Source: a virus
Length of the DNA: 25,288 bases
Virus record (IMG/VR): IMGVR_UViG_3300025362_000036
Span: 1 to 25,288 of that record
Strand: one strand, 5' to 3'
The notes below the pieces were generated by a model. That model was not told the DNA's origin, did no database searches, and was given only the letters and a program-made list of their open reading frames with translations. Shown one piece after another: positions 16,159-23,658 of the stretch. The translations under genes and the position numbers were made by a program. The first letter of the stretch is position 1, and each line of letters starts with the position of its first letter.

Positions 16159-16183
16159 CAAAAGGGGCCGCTACCGACCCCTT
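16159..16183 (-). terminator. hairpin with short U run between tube and chaperone genes
   Basis: On the minus strand AAGGGG pairs with CCCCTT (plus-strand arms 16162-16167 and 16178-16183) around a 10-base loop, followed by two more T before G. It sits in the longest non-coding gap of the window, just after the tube gene stop. It resembles a weak intrinsic terminator that could lower transcription past the highly expressed sheath and tube genes, or an mRNA end protector. The U run is short, so termination would be partial. Confidence 0.45.
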
Positions 16184-16193
16184 CTGGCAATGA

Positions 16194-17162
16194 CTAGCTT
16201 TCGATGAAGCCGTCGCACGCCATGACGGTTTCCCGAGTGGCGAGTGCTGGTGAACCCGCGTCGAGGTCACCATAGCTGACTGAAGACGGCCAGCAGTTGA
16301 ACAGCTTAATCGTCTTGAGTGGTTCGTCCGATCCTGGCAGTGCGTCAGGATGGTAATGATTGATCACGAGATTCTTCCGTGTAGGTGCTTGCTTGAAGAT
16401 GCTTGAGCACCAGTCTAGCCACGGTGCGCTCACAAGTCCACTACCGGCGGAGGTAGCCCAAGAACTTACGTTCTCGATGATCCCAGGTGAACCTACGACA
16501 GGAGCAGAACGGAGAGTGATGGACCTAAGTCCAATGTCGCCTCCGTCAGCCGACCAGTCGTTCATAGGCTCGTACCGTGATGGCCAAGCCTGTACGATTG
16601 TCCACTGAGCGATGATCTCTCCACCACGGTTCTTGAGTCTGATGACCCAGTTGCCACGGAAGGCGCAGTTGTTACCACCAACGGTGGAGAACGAATTACC
16701 TGGGCCTTGGATCTTGCCCAGCTTCTGCATCGCCGTGTAGAGGGGGTTGCCCTCGCCAAGCTCTACAACTTGCTGGACAGTGATCTCTGGAAGAGAAAAC
16801 TTGTCCCACAGCTTCTGCACATTGAGTACCGTGCTTTCACGTGACTCGACTATATCCCAGTTCACACCGAGACCTGAGAAGCTGCGTATGTGTGCCAGAA
16901 CCTCTCCGTCGAGTTCTACCTCAAAGAAGAAGTTACCTGCTGGTGTATCACCACATCCTGCGAATGGAGCTTCAGAGAACGTGATGTTTCCGGTATTCAA
17001 CTGGGCAGGGAGATCGATCTTCCCGTTCCTTGTTGATTCAGATACACCGTCAATTGTTTCGATGGTGCGCTCAAGTCCAGTGATTCCCTGGAGTTTGTGC
17101 TCTCCTCCCTCACCAATAATGGCTACGGTGAAGAGACCTTTACGCGCTCTTTGCTCGCCCAT
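16194..17162 (-). CDS. tail tube protein with apparent nested duplication of the tube domain, 322 aa
   Basis: The protein follows the sheath gene with an AGGGAGG before ATG 17162, as expected for the tube. It is about twice the length of T4 gp19-type tubes (about 160 residues). Two segments look like the first half of a tube domain: 10-65 (LQGITGLERTIETIDGV ... LPAQLNTGNITFSEA) and 78-132 (HIRSFSGLGVNWDIVESRES ... FSLPEITVQQV). Two look like the second half: 169-222 (R-G-N-W-V-I-R, then IVQAWPSRYEP) and 262-320 (R-K-N-L-V-I-N, then LFNCWPSSVSYGDLDAG). The order first-first-second-second means one domain sits inside the other. Role as the inner tube under the sheath is well supported by context; the nested fold is my inference. 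Confidence 0.85.
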   Translation of the reverse strand: MGEQRARKGLFTVAIIGEGGEHKLQGITGLERTIETIDGVSESTRNGKIDLPAQLNTGNITFSEAPFAGCGDTPAGNFFFEVELDGEVLAHIRSFSGLGVNWDIVESRESTVLNVQKLWDKFSLPEITVQQVVELGEGNPLYTAMQKLGKIQGPGNSFSTVGGNNCAFRGNWVIRLKNRGGEIIAQWTIVQAWPSRYEPMNDWSADGGDIGLRSITLRSAPVVGSPGIIENVSSWATSAGSGLVSAPWLDWCSSIFKQAPTRKNLVINHYHPDALPGSDEPLKTIKLFNCWPSSVSYGDLDAGSPALATRETVMACDGFIES

Positions 17163-17173
17163 TCGCTACCTCC

Positions 17174-18718
17174 CTAGCTCTCTTGTGCAGACTCAGCCAT
17201 AGGCAGGTCGCCAGTGTTGAACAGTTGCACCTCGAACTCGATGAACTCTGCTGGCTTGACAGGACAGATACCGACTACACAGGTCATGATGCCTTGGTCA
17301 ACCAGTTCGTCAGGGTTCGTGGTGGCGTCACACTTGACGTAAAATGACTCTTCCGGCGTCTTTCCAGCGAACGCTCCGAGGGAGTGGTAGTACATGAGCA
17401 GCATTGCTGCCGTGTCTTCCACCCGTCTCCATGTAGCAGGTGCGTTCAGTTCGAAGACGAATTGGAGCCCACCGTCTTGCAGCGTCTTTTTGATTACATT
17501 GACGAAGCGACGGACGTTGAGGTATCGGAAATGCGTATGCACGTCGAGCGTGCGGACACCCCAAGGCAGGAATCCTTCGAATGGGAACTGCGCGATCACG
17601 TTGATGCCGACGGGGTTGAGGAGTTGTCCTTCACCCAGAGAACACTCGTGAGCAAGCTCGGTGATGGGCAATGGATACTTCACACCGGCTGGAGCAGCCC
17701 ATACACCGTAGTCCCAATCGTTCTGTGCATAGATACCGCACATATATGGGGCAGTTGGCTTGTTCGTGGTTCCTTCTACAACCCAAGGGTAGTAGATGGC
17801 TTCGTTTCCATTTGATTGAAGGTTTTCGGCCACCCATTCGTACGCCTCTTGAGGCGTGTACCCCAGAGGAAGGTCCATCACGTAGACGTCGATGCCCTTG
17901 CGAGCCATCCGCGTGTTCACGTACGTCTGACCGTTTGTCATAACGGCTGCGGCTGTGATTCCTGGGTGAACGATTGACAGACACTCGTTTACTCTATCCA
18001 GTGCATACAGTCCTGTCTCGGAAGCTGGATCGCCATAGTAGTCAGCATCAGCTATGCTTCCAAGGCCATCGAATCCAAGCAGCATGACGTTCGTGCTCGC
18101 CGTAGGCAGAACAGAGTCGTCATCAACTGCAACGGTAACGAGAGTAGATTTCTTTGTGGCGTGATCGTTCATGACGTCTTCCACGAAGAAATCGCTGGTG
18201 CTGTCAAGGCTCATGTCAAGGAATCTTTCAACGACTCGTGTCTTAGTTCCGATTGTTCGGATTACGTACACGTCGAAGTTATCATTCTCGGAGTCAACAT
18301 TAGCAATCTGAATTGACAGATCATTGCCGTACGTTCCGTAGTACTTGGCCGTGAATGTCATGAGGGTCGTAGGTGTTGCCTCACCATCCGTTACTTCAAC
18401 AACAGCCTTAACAGCTGTCAGCGTTGCTTCCTCTGTGATGTCGGAGTAGTGACAGGTTCTCACCACGTACAGGCGTTGTCCACCCATACGGAAGAAGTCT
18501 CGTGCGCCGTATGCGAGGTAGCCATTCACAAAGTCGTTTCCGAACTTGCGAACGAAGTCAGCCCAACTCGTAACGAGCGTTGGCGTGTTCATTGGTCCCC
18601 ACTCAGCAGTTCCAATAAAAGCGGATGCTGCTGAACCTGCTGGTTGCAGCGGCTCGCCGCCCATTGGGACTTCTGAAGTGAAGACTCCTGGGTAACGGTA
18701 TCTTTCGTTTCCGGCCAT
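17174..18718 (-). CDS. tail sheath protein, 514 aa
   Basis: This is the contractile sheath subunit. The N-terminus (YRYPGVFTSEVPMGGEPLQP, then S-A-A-S-A-F-I-G-T-A-E-W-G-P) and the C-terminal half are canonical: GVKYPLPITELAHECSLGEG, LNPVGINVIAQFPFEGFLPW followed by G-V-R-T-L, then Y-L-N-V-R-R-F-V-N-V-I, a V-F-E-L-N-A-P-A-T-W segment, and C-P-V-K-P-A-E-F-I-E-F-E-V near the end. A variable domain is inserted at about 80-230. GGAGGTGACC lies just upstream of ATG 18718, inside the end of the preceding 59-residue gene. Sheath subunits wrap the tube and drive it through the envelope on contraction. Confidence 0.96.
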   Translation of the reverse strand: MAGNERYRYPGVFTSEVPMGGEPLQPAGSAASAFIGTAEWGPMNTPTLVTSWADFVRKFGNDFVNGYLAYGARDFFRMGGQRLYVVRTCHYSDITEEATLTAVKAVVEVTDGEATPTTLMTFTAKYYGTYGNDLSIQIANVDSENDNFDVYVIRTIGTKTRVVERFLDMSLDSTSDFFVEDVMNDHATKKSTLVTVAVDDDSVLPTASTNVMLLGFDGLGSIADADYYGDPASETGLYALDRVNECLSIVHPGITAAAVMTNGQTYVNTRMARKGIDVYVMDLPLGYTPQEAYEWVAENLQSNGNEAIYYPWVVEGTTNKPTAPYMCGIYAQNDWDYGVWAAPAGVKYPLPITELAHECSLGEGQLLNPVGINVIAQFPFEGFLPWGVRTLDVHTHFRYLNVRRFVNVIKKTLQDGGLQFVFELNAPATWRRVEDTAAMLLMYYHSLGAFAGKTPEESFYVKCDATTNPDELVDQGIMTCVVGICPVKPAEFIEFEVQLFNTGDLPMAESAQES

Positions 18719-18720
18719 TA

Positions 18721-18900
18721 CTAACGGTCACCTCCGATGACTCTCAGGTAGCCACCTCTGACCAGAGCTTTCACGTCGAGTGACGCGTACTCTTCTGTAG
18801 TCAGAAGGATCTTACCTCTCTTCGGAAGATAGATTGCACCATTTCTTCCGTCGATATTGATCGTCAGCAGATTCCTGGTGACGTTCATTACTGTTTTCAT
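18721..18900 (-). CDS. small protein upstream of the sheath, 59 aa
   Basis: A short frame from ATG 18900 to TAG 18721-18723 encodes 59 residues starting MKTVMNVTRNLLTINIDGRN and containing a YLPKRGKILLTTEEY segment. AAGGAG lies 6 bases before the ATG, overlapping the previous gene's stop, and the gene ends 2 bases before the sheath ATG while supplying the sheath's Shine-Dalgarno. This is a well-placed real gene. A small protein before the sheath also occurs in Mu-like phages (DUF2635), and this one shares that location and size, but I cannot claim homology. It could be a sheath or neck cofactor. Confidence 0.75.
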   Translation of the reverse strand: MKTVMNVTRNLLTINIDGRNGAIYLPKRGKILLTTEEYASLDVKALVRGGYLRVIGGDR

Positions 18901-18911
18901 GTGCTCACTCC

Positions 18912-19559
18912 TTATAGTTGGAGAACTCCTACGTTTGTTTCTATTGTAGTTATTGCGTCAGGGTCGGGTGTCGGAAGCTCTACTTCTGCTTCAGCTTCGA
19001 CTATTTCTTCAGCGATACTTATCCCAAAGACGACTGAATCGACTAATGGATCTGTTTTAGATCGTCCATCTATGAATATGAGTCCTTCAAAAGTAAATGT
19101 GTAGGTGTAGATCCCACTCTCCGACTCACTGGCTCCGTCAACGAACCCTTCATACAGAAACGCTACGCTTTCATCCTCGTGTTCAATACACGGGAAGTCT
19201 CCAAGCTCTGCAAGGAGCGCGTCCCGCATTGAATCTGCCTGCTGTTGAGAGTTGTCGTCATCGATCTCATCTACATCATCTGAGATGACTAGAACCTTCA
19301 CTACTATCTTATGCGGAATCCGTTGGGTTGCTGTTGCCGTGCCAGCTTCGTAGTCCTTGACAGTTACAACGTCTTGAACTGCTTCTCGCATCGGAGACAG
19401 TGACCAGTAGAACAGAGACCTAGGCAAATCTTGGAACATATGTATTTCTTTGAGGTCGCAGAACTCTGATCTAGGTATATGGAACCGAGTGCATCGGTCC
19501 ATTGCGTCGTCAATCCTTGAGCCCCATGCCTCCTTGAGTTGCAGGAGAGTCATTGCCAT
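18912..19559 (-). CDS. probable tail terminator / neck protein, 215 aa
   Basis: The start ATG 19559 shares its A with the TAA stop of the preceding gene (TAATG), a classic coupled start; a longer frame from GTG 19580 is possible but less likely. The protein (MAMTLLQLKEAWGSRIDDAM...) has an alpha/beta middle with IPHKIVVKVLVISDDVDEID and a later YTYTFTFEGLIFIDGRSK strand pair, then a very acidic tail (AEEIVEAEAEVELPTPDPD). Size and location between the neck proteins and the sheath fit a tail terminator or tail completion protein, the ring that caps the tube and sheath and meets the head. No specific family is recognised, so the role is mostly from context. Confidence 0.7.
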   Translation of the reverse strand: MAMTLLQLKEAWGSRIDDAMDRCTRFHIPRSEFCDLKEIHMFQDLPRSLFYWSLSPMREAVQDVVTVKDYEAGTATATQRIPHKIVVKVLVISDDVDEIDDDNSQQQADSMRDALLAELGDFPCIEHEDESVAFLYEGFVDGASESESGIYTYTFTFEGLIFIDGRSKTDPLVDSVVFGISIAEEIVEAEAEVELPTPDPDAITTIETNVGVLQL

Positions 19560-20383
19560 TATTCTTTCACCAGTACCCACGGAGCGAATCGTTTCTTGGT
19601 TTCAATCAGAGCCTTACGTGCTCTGTATCTGGTAAGTGATGTCTCATCGAACCGTTCTTGCCCAAGCGTTCGTCTTGCTATCGTTGCCAAATTCGTGAAG
19701 TATGCTCCAGCAACCACCGTCGCGGTCTCGTTAAGAACCTTGTCGATATTGTCTGGGAACATATCCCTAGGCGGGATAAACACGACAGCGCCTGGGTGCT
19801 CGCTCTCATCACCAGCAGGAGTAATGTTGTCTTTATACGAACCCTCGCCAGTGAAGTTCCTATCTCTCCACGCCATGATCTTTTTGACCTTCTCAGGCCC
19901 AAGGTCTGATGCGTAAAGAACCAGTCCAGTGTCAGCCATCTGGTTGATCATCTGGATATTTGTGATCATTGACTGGGACTTATGAGAAGCAGGTTCAGGC
20001 ATTACCTCTATTGCGAATCCAGCGACACCACTACGTCCGATACTGCTCTTCTTAAGGGTGACTTGAAGGGAGTCGGCAAAGTCGCCGGTATCGTTCAAAA
20101 CACCCTGTCCATCTGAGCCAGAGGAGTTTCTCCTGGCGCTCAAGGTGTCCTCTGATACAGGGGGTGGACCTTGATGCTCGTCTCCTCGAAGCATCGCCTT
20201 GTACTGCTCTAGAACAGCTTCGCCAACAAGTCTGATTGCTTCGTCATATCCCATGACGGGATTGAGGAATTCTTCAAGAACCCTTTGGCCGTAGTCCCAG
20301 TTCATGGGAGTACCAGTTCCAGTACTGTAGAAGGGATACACTCCACCGTGCAGCGTGGCCGGGGCCATGTTCATAGCTTTCAT
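19559..20383 (-). CDS. probable neck / head-tail joining protein, 274 aa
   Basis: A helical N-terminal part (YGQRVLEEFLNPVMGYDEAI, then RLVGEAVLEQYKAML) is followed by VLNDTGDFADSLQVTLKKS at about 95-113. A similar L-x-x-T-G-x-x-x-x-S-L pattern marks HK97 gp10 and virion morphogenesis (P2 gpG-like) neck proteins, which form the head-to-tail stopper region. A second half with IPPRDMFPDNIDKVLNETAT and a basic C-terminus follows. The gene lies 3 bases after the upstream TAG, and three ATG codons (20383, 20374, 20368) are close together, so the exact start is uncertain. Assignment as a neck protein rests on this motif and gene order. Confidence 0.65.
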   Translation of the reverse strand: MKAMNMAPATLHGGVYPFYSTGTGTPMNWDYGQRVLEEFLNPVMGYDEAIRLVGEAVLEQYKAMLRGDEHQGPPPVSEDTLSARRNSSGSDGQGVLNDTGDFADSLQVTLKKSSIGRSGVAGFAIEVMPEPASHKSQSMITNIQMINQMADTGLVLYASDLGPEKVKKIMAWRDRNFTGEGSYKDNITPAGDESEHPGAVVFIPPRDMFPDNIDKVLNETATVVAGAYFTNLATIARRTLGQERFDETSLTRYRARKALIETKKRFAPWVLVKE

Positions 20384-20386
20384 CAG

Positions 20387-21013
20387 CTATCTAAAGTCCC
20401 ACATCCCAGACATCTCTACGACCTTCCAGGTGTTGATGCACTGTCTGATCTGAGAGTCTCGGGACATATCGGTGCGTGTCTCCTTGCTTGGCTTCGTGTC
20501 TCTGCTTGATGCTTGGTGAGAAGAAACAACCTCTCGTCTTAGTTGATGCCATGCCATTCGCATGACACAGTCCTTAACGTCCCACGGTATCGTAGGAACA
20601 AGGTCGTCGTCTCTGACGATCTTGTCGCTCGGGTCTCCGAACTTTGCAGTAACGAGAACAGTTCCAAACTGAGTCTCCTCAATAGCGTTTGGAACTTCCC
20701 CGAACTTGGAATCGTTGTAGAAGATAAAATGCCCATTGAACGTCACACTGTCTAGGATGTCAGTACCATCGTCGGTCACAGAGACCAGCGCAAGAACTGG
20801 GTAGGGGCAGCGAAGGGAAGTGGTCCCAGTCGAGTGGAGCTTGACAGCAAGCTGTCTTGCCTCAATCCAATACCCAAGATCGTGCCGATCCGTTTGGGAG
20901 TAGAACGAATCTTCGCCAATCGAGAGGGCTTGCGTTATCTGGTCGTCTGTGAACGATCTGTTAGTTTCATGATAGATACCGGCCTTGAATTCAGCCAGCG
21001 TGACAAGTGACAT
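20387..21013 (-). CDS. probable head-tail connector protein, 208 aa
   Basis: The N-terminus (LVTLAEFKAGIYHETNRSFT, then DDQITQALSIGEDSFYSQTD) looks like the helical start of gp6/gp15-like head-tail connectors, which bind under the portal. A beta hairpin (RCPYPVLALVSVTDDGTDIL) as in that family ('P..PI..v.sv.d.G') follows, then WDVKDCVMRMAWHQLRREVV, a C-terminal helix. The stop of the previous gene and this ATG abut as TAGATG, with GAGGTG just before. Position after the capsid and before the other neck proteins supports the call. Confidence 0.72.
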   Translation of the reverse strand: MSLVTLAEFKAGIYHETNRSFTDDQITQALSIGEDSFYSQTDRHDLGYWIEARQLAVKLHSTGTTSLRCPYPVLALVSVTDDGTDILDSVTFNGHFIFYNDSKFGEVPNAIEETQFGTVLVTAKFGDPSDKIVRDDDLVPTIPWDVKDCVMRMAWHQLRREVVSSHQASSRDTKPSKETRTDMSRDSQIRQCINTWKVVEMSGMWDFR

Positions 21014-21460
21014 CTACACCTCTTCGAAAGAGCTCATAGCTTCTGAGTTCGTGTGCATTCGTTCCCAGAACTTATGGTCTACGTCAATCTCCTTGCCATA
21101 ATCATCAGGCCCAAGATTGATACCCAGAGATGCGATGATGTACCGGCCCTTACCAACGTACCGGACACGTCTCATCTTGCCCTTATTTAAGATAGCTACC
21201 ATGTCGCTCTCCTTCCCACCAAGACGGAGTTTAGAGCTAGGCTTACGATCTTCCATGCGCTCGTCTTTCCGCTCTTTGCGCTCCTCGTCGGTTTGTGGAT
21301 CTCCCACCGAAGGAGCCGCCTCATCCAAAGGAGCTGGTGGAGTTTTTGACTCCACCAACTCTTCGGCCAGATGTGCATGAACGCGACAGAATAGGGAACC
21401 TTCCTTAGCTTTCCCTTTACACTGTTCACCGTTCTTCTTAATAGCTTCACAGCGAGCCAT
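21014..21460 (-). CDS. hypothetical head-region protein with Cys/His zinc motif, 148 aa
   Basis: The first 30 residues contain C4, C14, C25 and H28 in the arrangement C-x-A-I-x-K-N-G-x-x-C-K ... F-C-x-x-H, a compact zinc-binding motif found in several small phage and bacterial proteins. A charged, probably disordered stretch follows (about 38-75, with DEERKERKDERMEDRK), then a beta-rich C-terminal part (NKGKMRRVRYVGKGRYIIAS and LGINLGPDDYGKEIDVD). AGGAGG lies 5 bases upstream of ATG 21460, partly inside a hairpin. It comes directly after the capsid gene, a place often used by decoration or head-completion proteins; the actual function is unknown. Confidence 0.7.
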   Translation of the reverse strand: MARCEAIKKNGEQCKGKAKEGSLFCRVHAHLAEELVESKTPPAPLDEAAPSVGDPQTDEERKERKDERMEDRKPSSKLRLGGKESDMVAILNKGKMRRVRYVGKGRYIIASLGINLGPDDYGKEIDVDHKFWERMHTNSEAMSSFEEV

Positions 21461-21461
21461 C

Positions 21462-21479
21462 AGAACCTCCTAGGGTTCT
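21462..21479 (-). promoter_or_regulatory. hairpin overlapping the ribosome binding site after the capsid gene
   Basis: AGAACC and GGTTCT form a perfect 6-base-pair stem around a 6-base loop CTAGGA. The AGGAGG that should start the next gene spans the loop and the 3' arm. The stem ends 1 base before the ATG and begins 3 bases after the capsid stop. It could limit initiation of the next gene relative to the capsid or protect the capsid mRNA end. Confidence 0.5.
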
Positions 21480-21482
21480 ACT

Positions 21483-22493
21483 CTATTCGGAGTAGTCCCA
21501 CTCGGGGTTTGCGGTTACGCCAGTGATCTTCACGAACGAAGCGTGGTTCGTTACAATGAAGTCATCGTACATGTACCCGGTGAACTCAAAGGTATCTGAG
21601 CGTCTGAGGTACTCTGCCATGAGCTTGAACTCACGGTGCACGATCCACTTGAAGTTGGAAGGATCTCCGAGGATGATCGTAGATTCATCTTCTCCGACTC
21701 CTTGATCCTCTGGGACAACAGCGAGGCCGTCCGTTCCATTCTTGTTGATGAAAGGAATTCCGCAAGGCGTCAGGCCGCCCTTACCATTGAGGATTGCATC
21801 GCCCATGTCGGTTTGTCGGCTACCGAGGTAGTTACGGTAGTCTTCTGCCGAACGAGTTCCACCAAGCCATCGGTATCGCTGTTTAGCGAACTTCCGGTAC
21901 TTGTTTGGAACTTGGTTCCAGGCCGTTGCAAACATCGCGTACGTAGGATACGAAGCGGTGAGGTTTGCGGCGTCGAGGATGGTTGCTCCATTGGCTGCGC
22001 TTACCTGTTCGAACCAACCTTCGTTGATGTCGATGAGCTTCTCCCACGATGTTGCGGGAGCGCCATACAGGTCTTCGTCACCGAGACATGCGAGGATTTC
22101 CGTATCAACGCCCCAACGTTGCATCCAAAGAGCGATGACGTGGTCCTTGTACGTACCATTCTCGATTGTCCAGTGAATGTCTTCCCAGGTCAGGTTGAAC
22201 TGGGTTCGGCGCTTCTTCACAGTGTACTCGGCCTTGGTATGGCTGAGTGCGCCAGTCTCGTCCGTGTACTCTACACCCTCAGCAGCAGAGACTGTTGCTG
22301 GGTTTGCGAAATCGATGTAGTAGAAGATACCTGCGCGGTTGTCCTTGTACTGGATATCAACCAGGTCAAGGATTTCTGCTTCGCGCACGAACTCGTCAAC
22401 GAAAGTGCGTGCTTGGTTTGCATTGAGAAGCCCGTTCACACCAATTTGGTCTGACGTGAACTTCTCCATGACTTGTGACTTGGTCATGCTCAT
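21483..22493 (-). CDS. major capsid protein, 336 aa
   Basis: Gene order (portal, protease/scaffold, this gene, neck genes) and length indicate the HK97-fold major capsid protein that builds the head shell. The N-terminal 25 residues (QIGVNGLLNANQARTFVDEF) resemble the N-arm of capsid proteins of T4/P2-like groups. The middle has the expected extended-loop-like strand (KAEYTVKKRRTQFNLTWEDI), a spine-helix-like region (KDHVIALWMQRWGVDTEILA) and the C-terminal half holds DPSNFKWIVHREFKLMAEYL, typical of capsid A-domain strands. Two ATGs (22493 and 22487) could start it. GGAG sits in a hairpin loop 11 bases before the first. The TAG stop is followed by a second hairpin. Confidence 0.85.
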   Translation of the reverse strand: MSMTKSQVMEKFTSDQIGVNGLLNANQARTFVDEFVREAEILDLVDIQYKDNRAGIFYYIDFANPATVSAAEGVEYTDETGALSHTKAEYTVKKRRTQFNLTWEDIHWTIENGTYKDHVIALWMQRWGVDTEILACLGDEDLYGAPATSWEKLIDINEGWFEQVSAANGATILDAANLTASYPTYAMFATAWNQVPNKYRKFAKQRYRWLGGTRSAEDYRNYLGSRQTDMGDAILNGKGGLTPCGIPFINKNGTDGLAVVPEDQGVGEDESTIILGDPSNFKWIVHREFKLMAEYLRRSDTFEFTGYMYDDFIVTNHASFVKITGVTANPEWDYSE

Positions 22494-22498
22494 GTGTA

Positions 22499-22514
22499 TA
22501 AAACCTCCGTTTTA
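22499..22514 (-). promoter_or_regulatory. hairpin with the capsid gene's GGAG in its loop
   Basis: On the minus strand TAAAAC pairs with GTTTTA around the tetraloop GGAG, upstream of the capsid ATG. The Shine-Dalgarno bases are thus shown in the loop, 11 bases from ATG 22493 in linear sequence. The stem is A/U-rich and weak, so the effect is uncertain, but the perfect symmetry around GGAG is visible. Confidence 0.45.
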
Positions 22515-22527
22515 GATCGTGGTGAAG

Positions 22528-23658
22528 CTATTCGCCGTGGTTTCCCCAGCGGTCTTCCTTCAGTTGGTCAGCAGACTTTGTTGCCTCTGGCAAGAGGCTC
22601 GACTTTCCGCCCGTCAGTTTCTCAACAACATCAACGATCTGCTTGATCGCTGTTGAGTTTGCTTCGACAGCCGTCACGATGGACGTGTCAGCAGCCTTCT
22701 TTTGCAGGTCGGCAAGAGTCTCAGCGAGAGTCTTTTCTCCCTCAGGTAGGGCGGCCTTGATCTCTGCGATCTGAGTTTCGATGGCAGACAGGTCAACCGC
22801 CTTCTCGCCGAAGTCAACTGACTTCAGTTCGGTAAGGAATGTGTCGAGACGAGCACCAAAATCAGCACTGACATTCTTCTCATCCTTCTTTGGGTCTTCC
22901 TCAGTAGAGAGGATGCCCTTCATGTCTTCGGTGAACTTGCTGAAGAGTGCCTTGAGCCCACCGGCCTTAGGTACAACTACCTCTACAACTCGAACCTCGT
23001 ACCGGACATCGCCAAGATCGTCCTCTGCCTTGACACCGATGACTTCTCGGACATCAACAGGTACGCTCTTGTTCTTGATACCATCAGCGAGGTATGAAGA
23101 GATGTCGGCCATAGCCGTCTCACTCTTTGCAACGATAGTCACTAGGCCAGCGTCACGGTCAAACTTGATTTCGAAATCTTTCAGGTTCACGCTTTTACCT
23201 CCGATAAAATAGCTTCCTGGGTTCATAGGCTCATCTACGTACGACACGCGTACTAGAGAGAATGCCTTGAAACGCCGAATAGGTCTCGGGTCTCCATCAA
23301 TGGGTGCGATTAGTTCGGCATCAAATAGCTTGTATTCAATAGAATATCCCTTGATGTCGCCAGCGATGATCGCTGCTTTAACCCATTCCTTTGTTGGGAC
23401 CGTTACCAGAAGAGGGCCATCAGATGTGACCTCTACGGACTTGGTCCGTCCGACGATGAACTTCTTGCGGTGCATGAAATTGATTGGTGCACCAGTTCCG
23501 AAGAACTCTACAAGGGCTTTCAGCCAAGTCTCCGCAGGGATGAGGTCTCTGTAATTCGCGTCTCCGCGATCAACAACAGGGGCGTTGGCATAGCCAGACA
23601 CCTCGCCATTCTTGACATTGAACTCTACCCGTACGAATGCTTTTCCTGAACTAGGCAT
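22528..23658 (-). CDS. prohead serine protease (XkdF-like) fused to scaffold-like region, 376 aa
   Basis: Residues 1-160 match the XkdF/U35-type prohead protease: NFMHRKKFIVG with H63, GDIKGYSIEYKLF with S106, and VRVSYVDEPMNPGS. H63 and S106 are the likely catalytic pair. The enzyme cleaves scaffold and capsid arms during head maturation. From about residue 215 the protein becomes acidic, helical and coiled-coil-like (LDTFLTELKSVDFGEKAVDL, AIETQIAEIKAALPEGEKTL), as in scaffolds, suggesting that one gene supplies both. I chose ATG 23658, preceded by GAGGGAG; a GTG at 23670 in the same frame lies before the Shine-Dalgarno. The start overlaps the portal stop by 8 bases. Confidence 0.87.
   Translation of the reverse strand: MPSSGKAFVRVEFNVKNGEVSGYANAPVVDRGDANYRDLIPAETWLKALVEFFGTGAPINFMHRKKFIVGRTKSVEVTSDGPLLVTVPTKEWVKAAIIAGDIKGYSIEYKLFDAELIAPIDGDPRPIRRFKAFSLVRVSYVDEPMNPGSYFIGGKSVNLKDFEIKFDRDAGLVTIVAKSETAMADISSYLADGIKNKSVPVDVREVIGVKAEDDLGDVRYEVRVVEVVVPKAGGLKALFSKFTEDMKGILSTEEDPKKDEKNVSADFGARLDTFLTELKSVDFGEKAVDLSAIETQIAEIKAALPEGEKTLAETLADLQKKAADTSIVTAVEANSTAIKQIVDVVEKLTGGKSSLLPEATKSADQLKEDRWGNHGE

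Noticed and set aside
21636-22454. Open frame of 272 codons on the plus strand opposite the capsid gene
   Set aside because: It lies fully antisense to a well-supported capsid gene, has no ribosome binding site at its start and no recognisable protein pattern; it is a shadow of the capsid codons.
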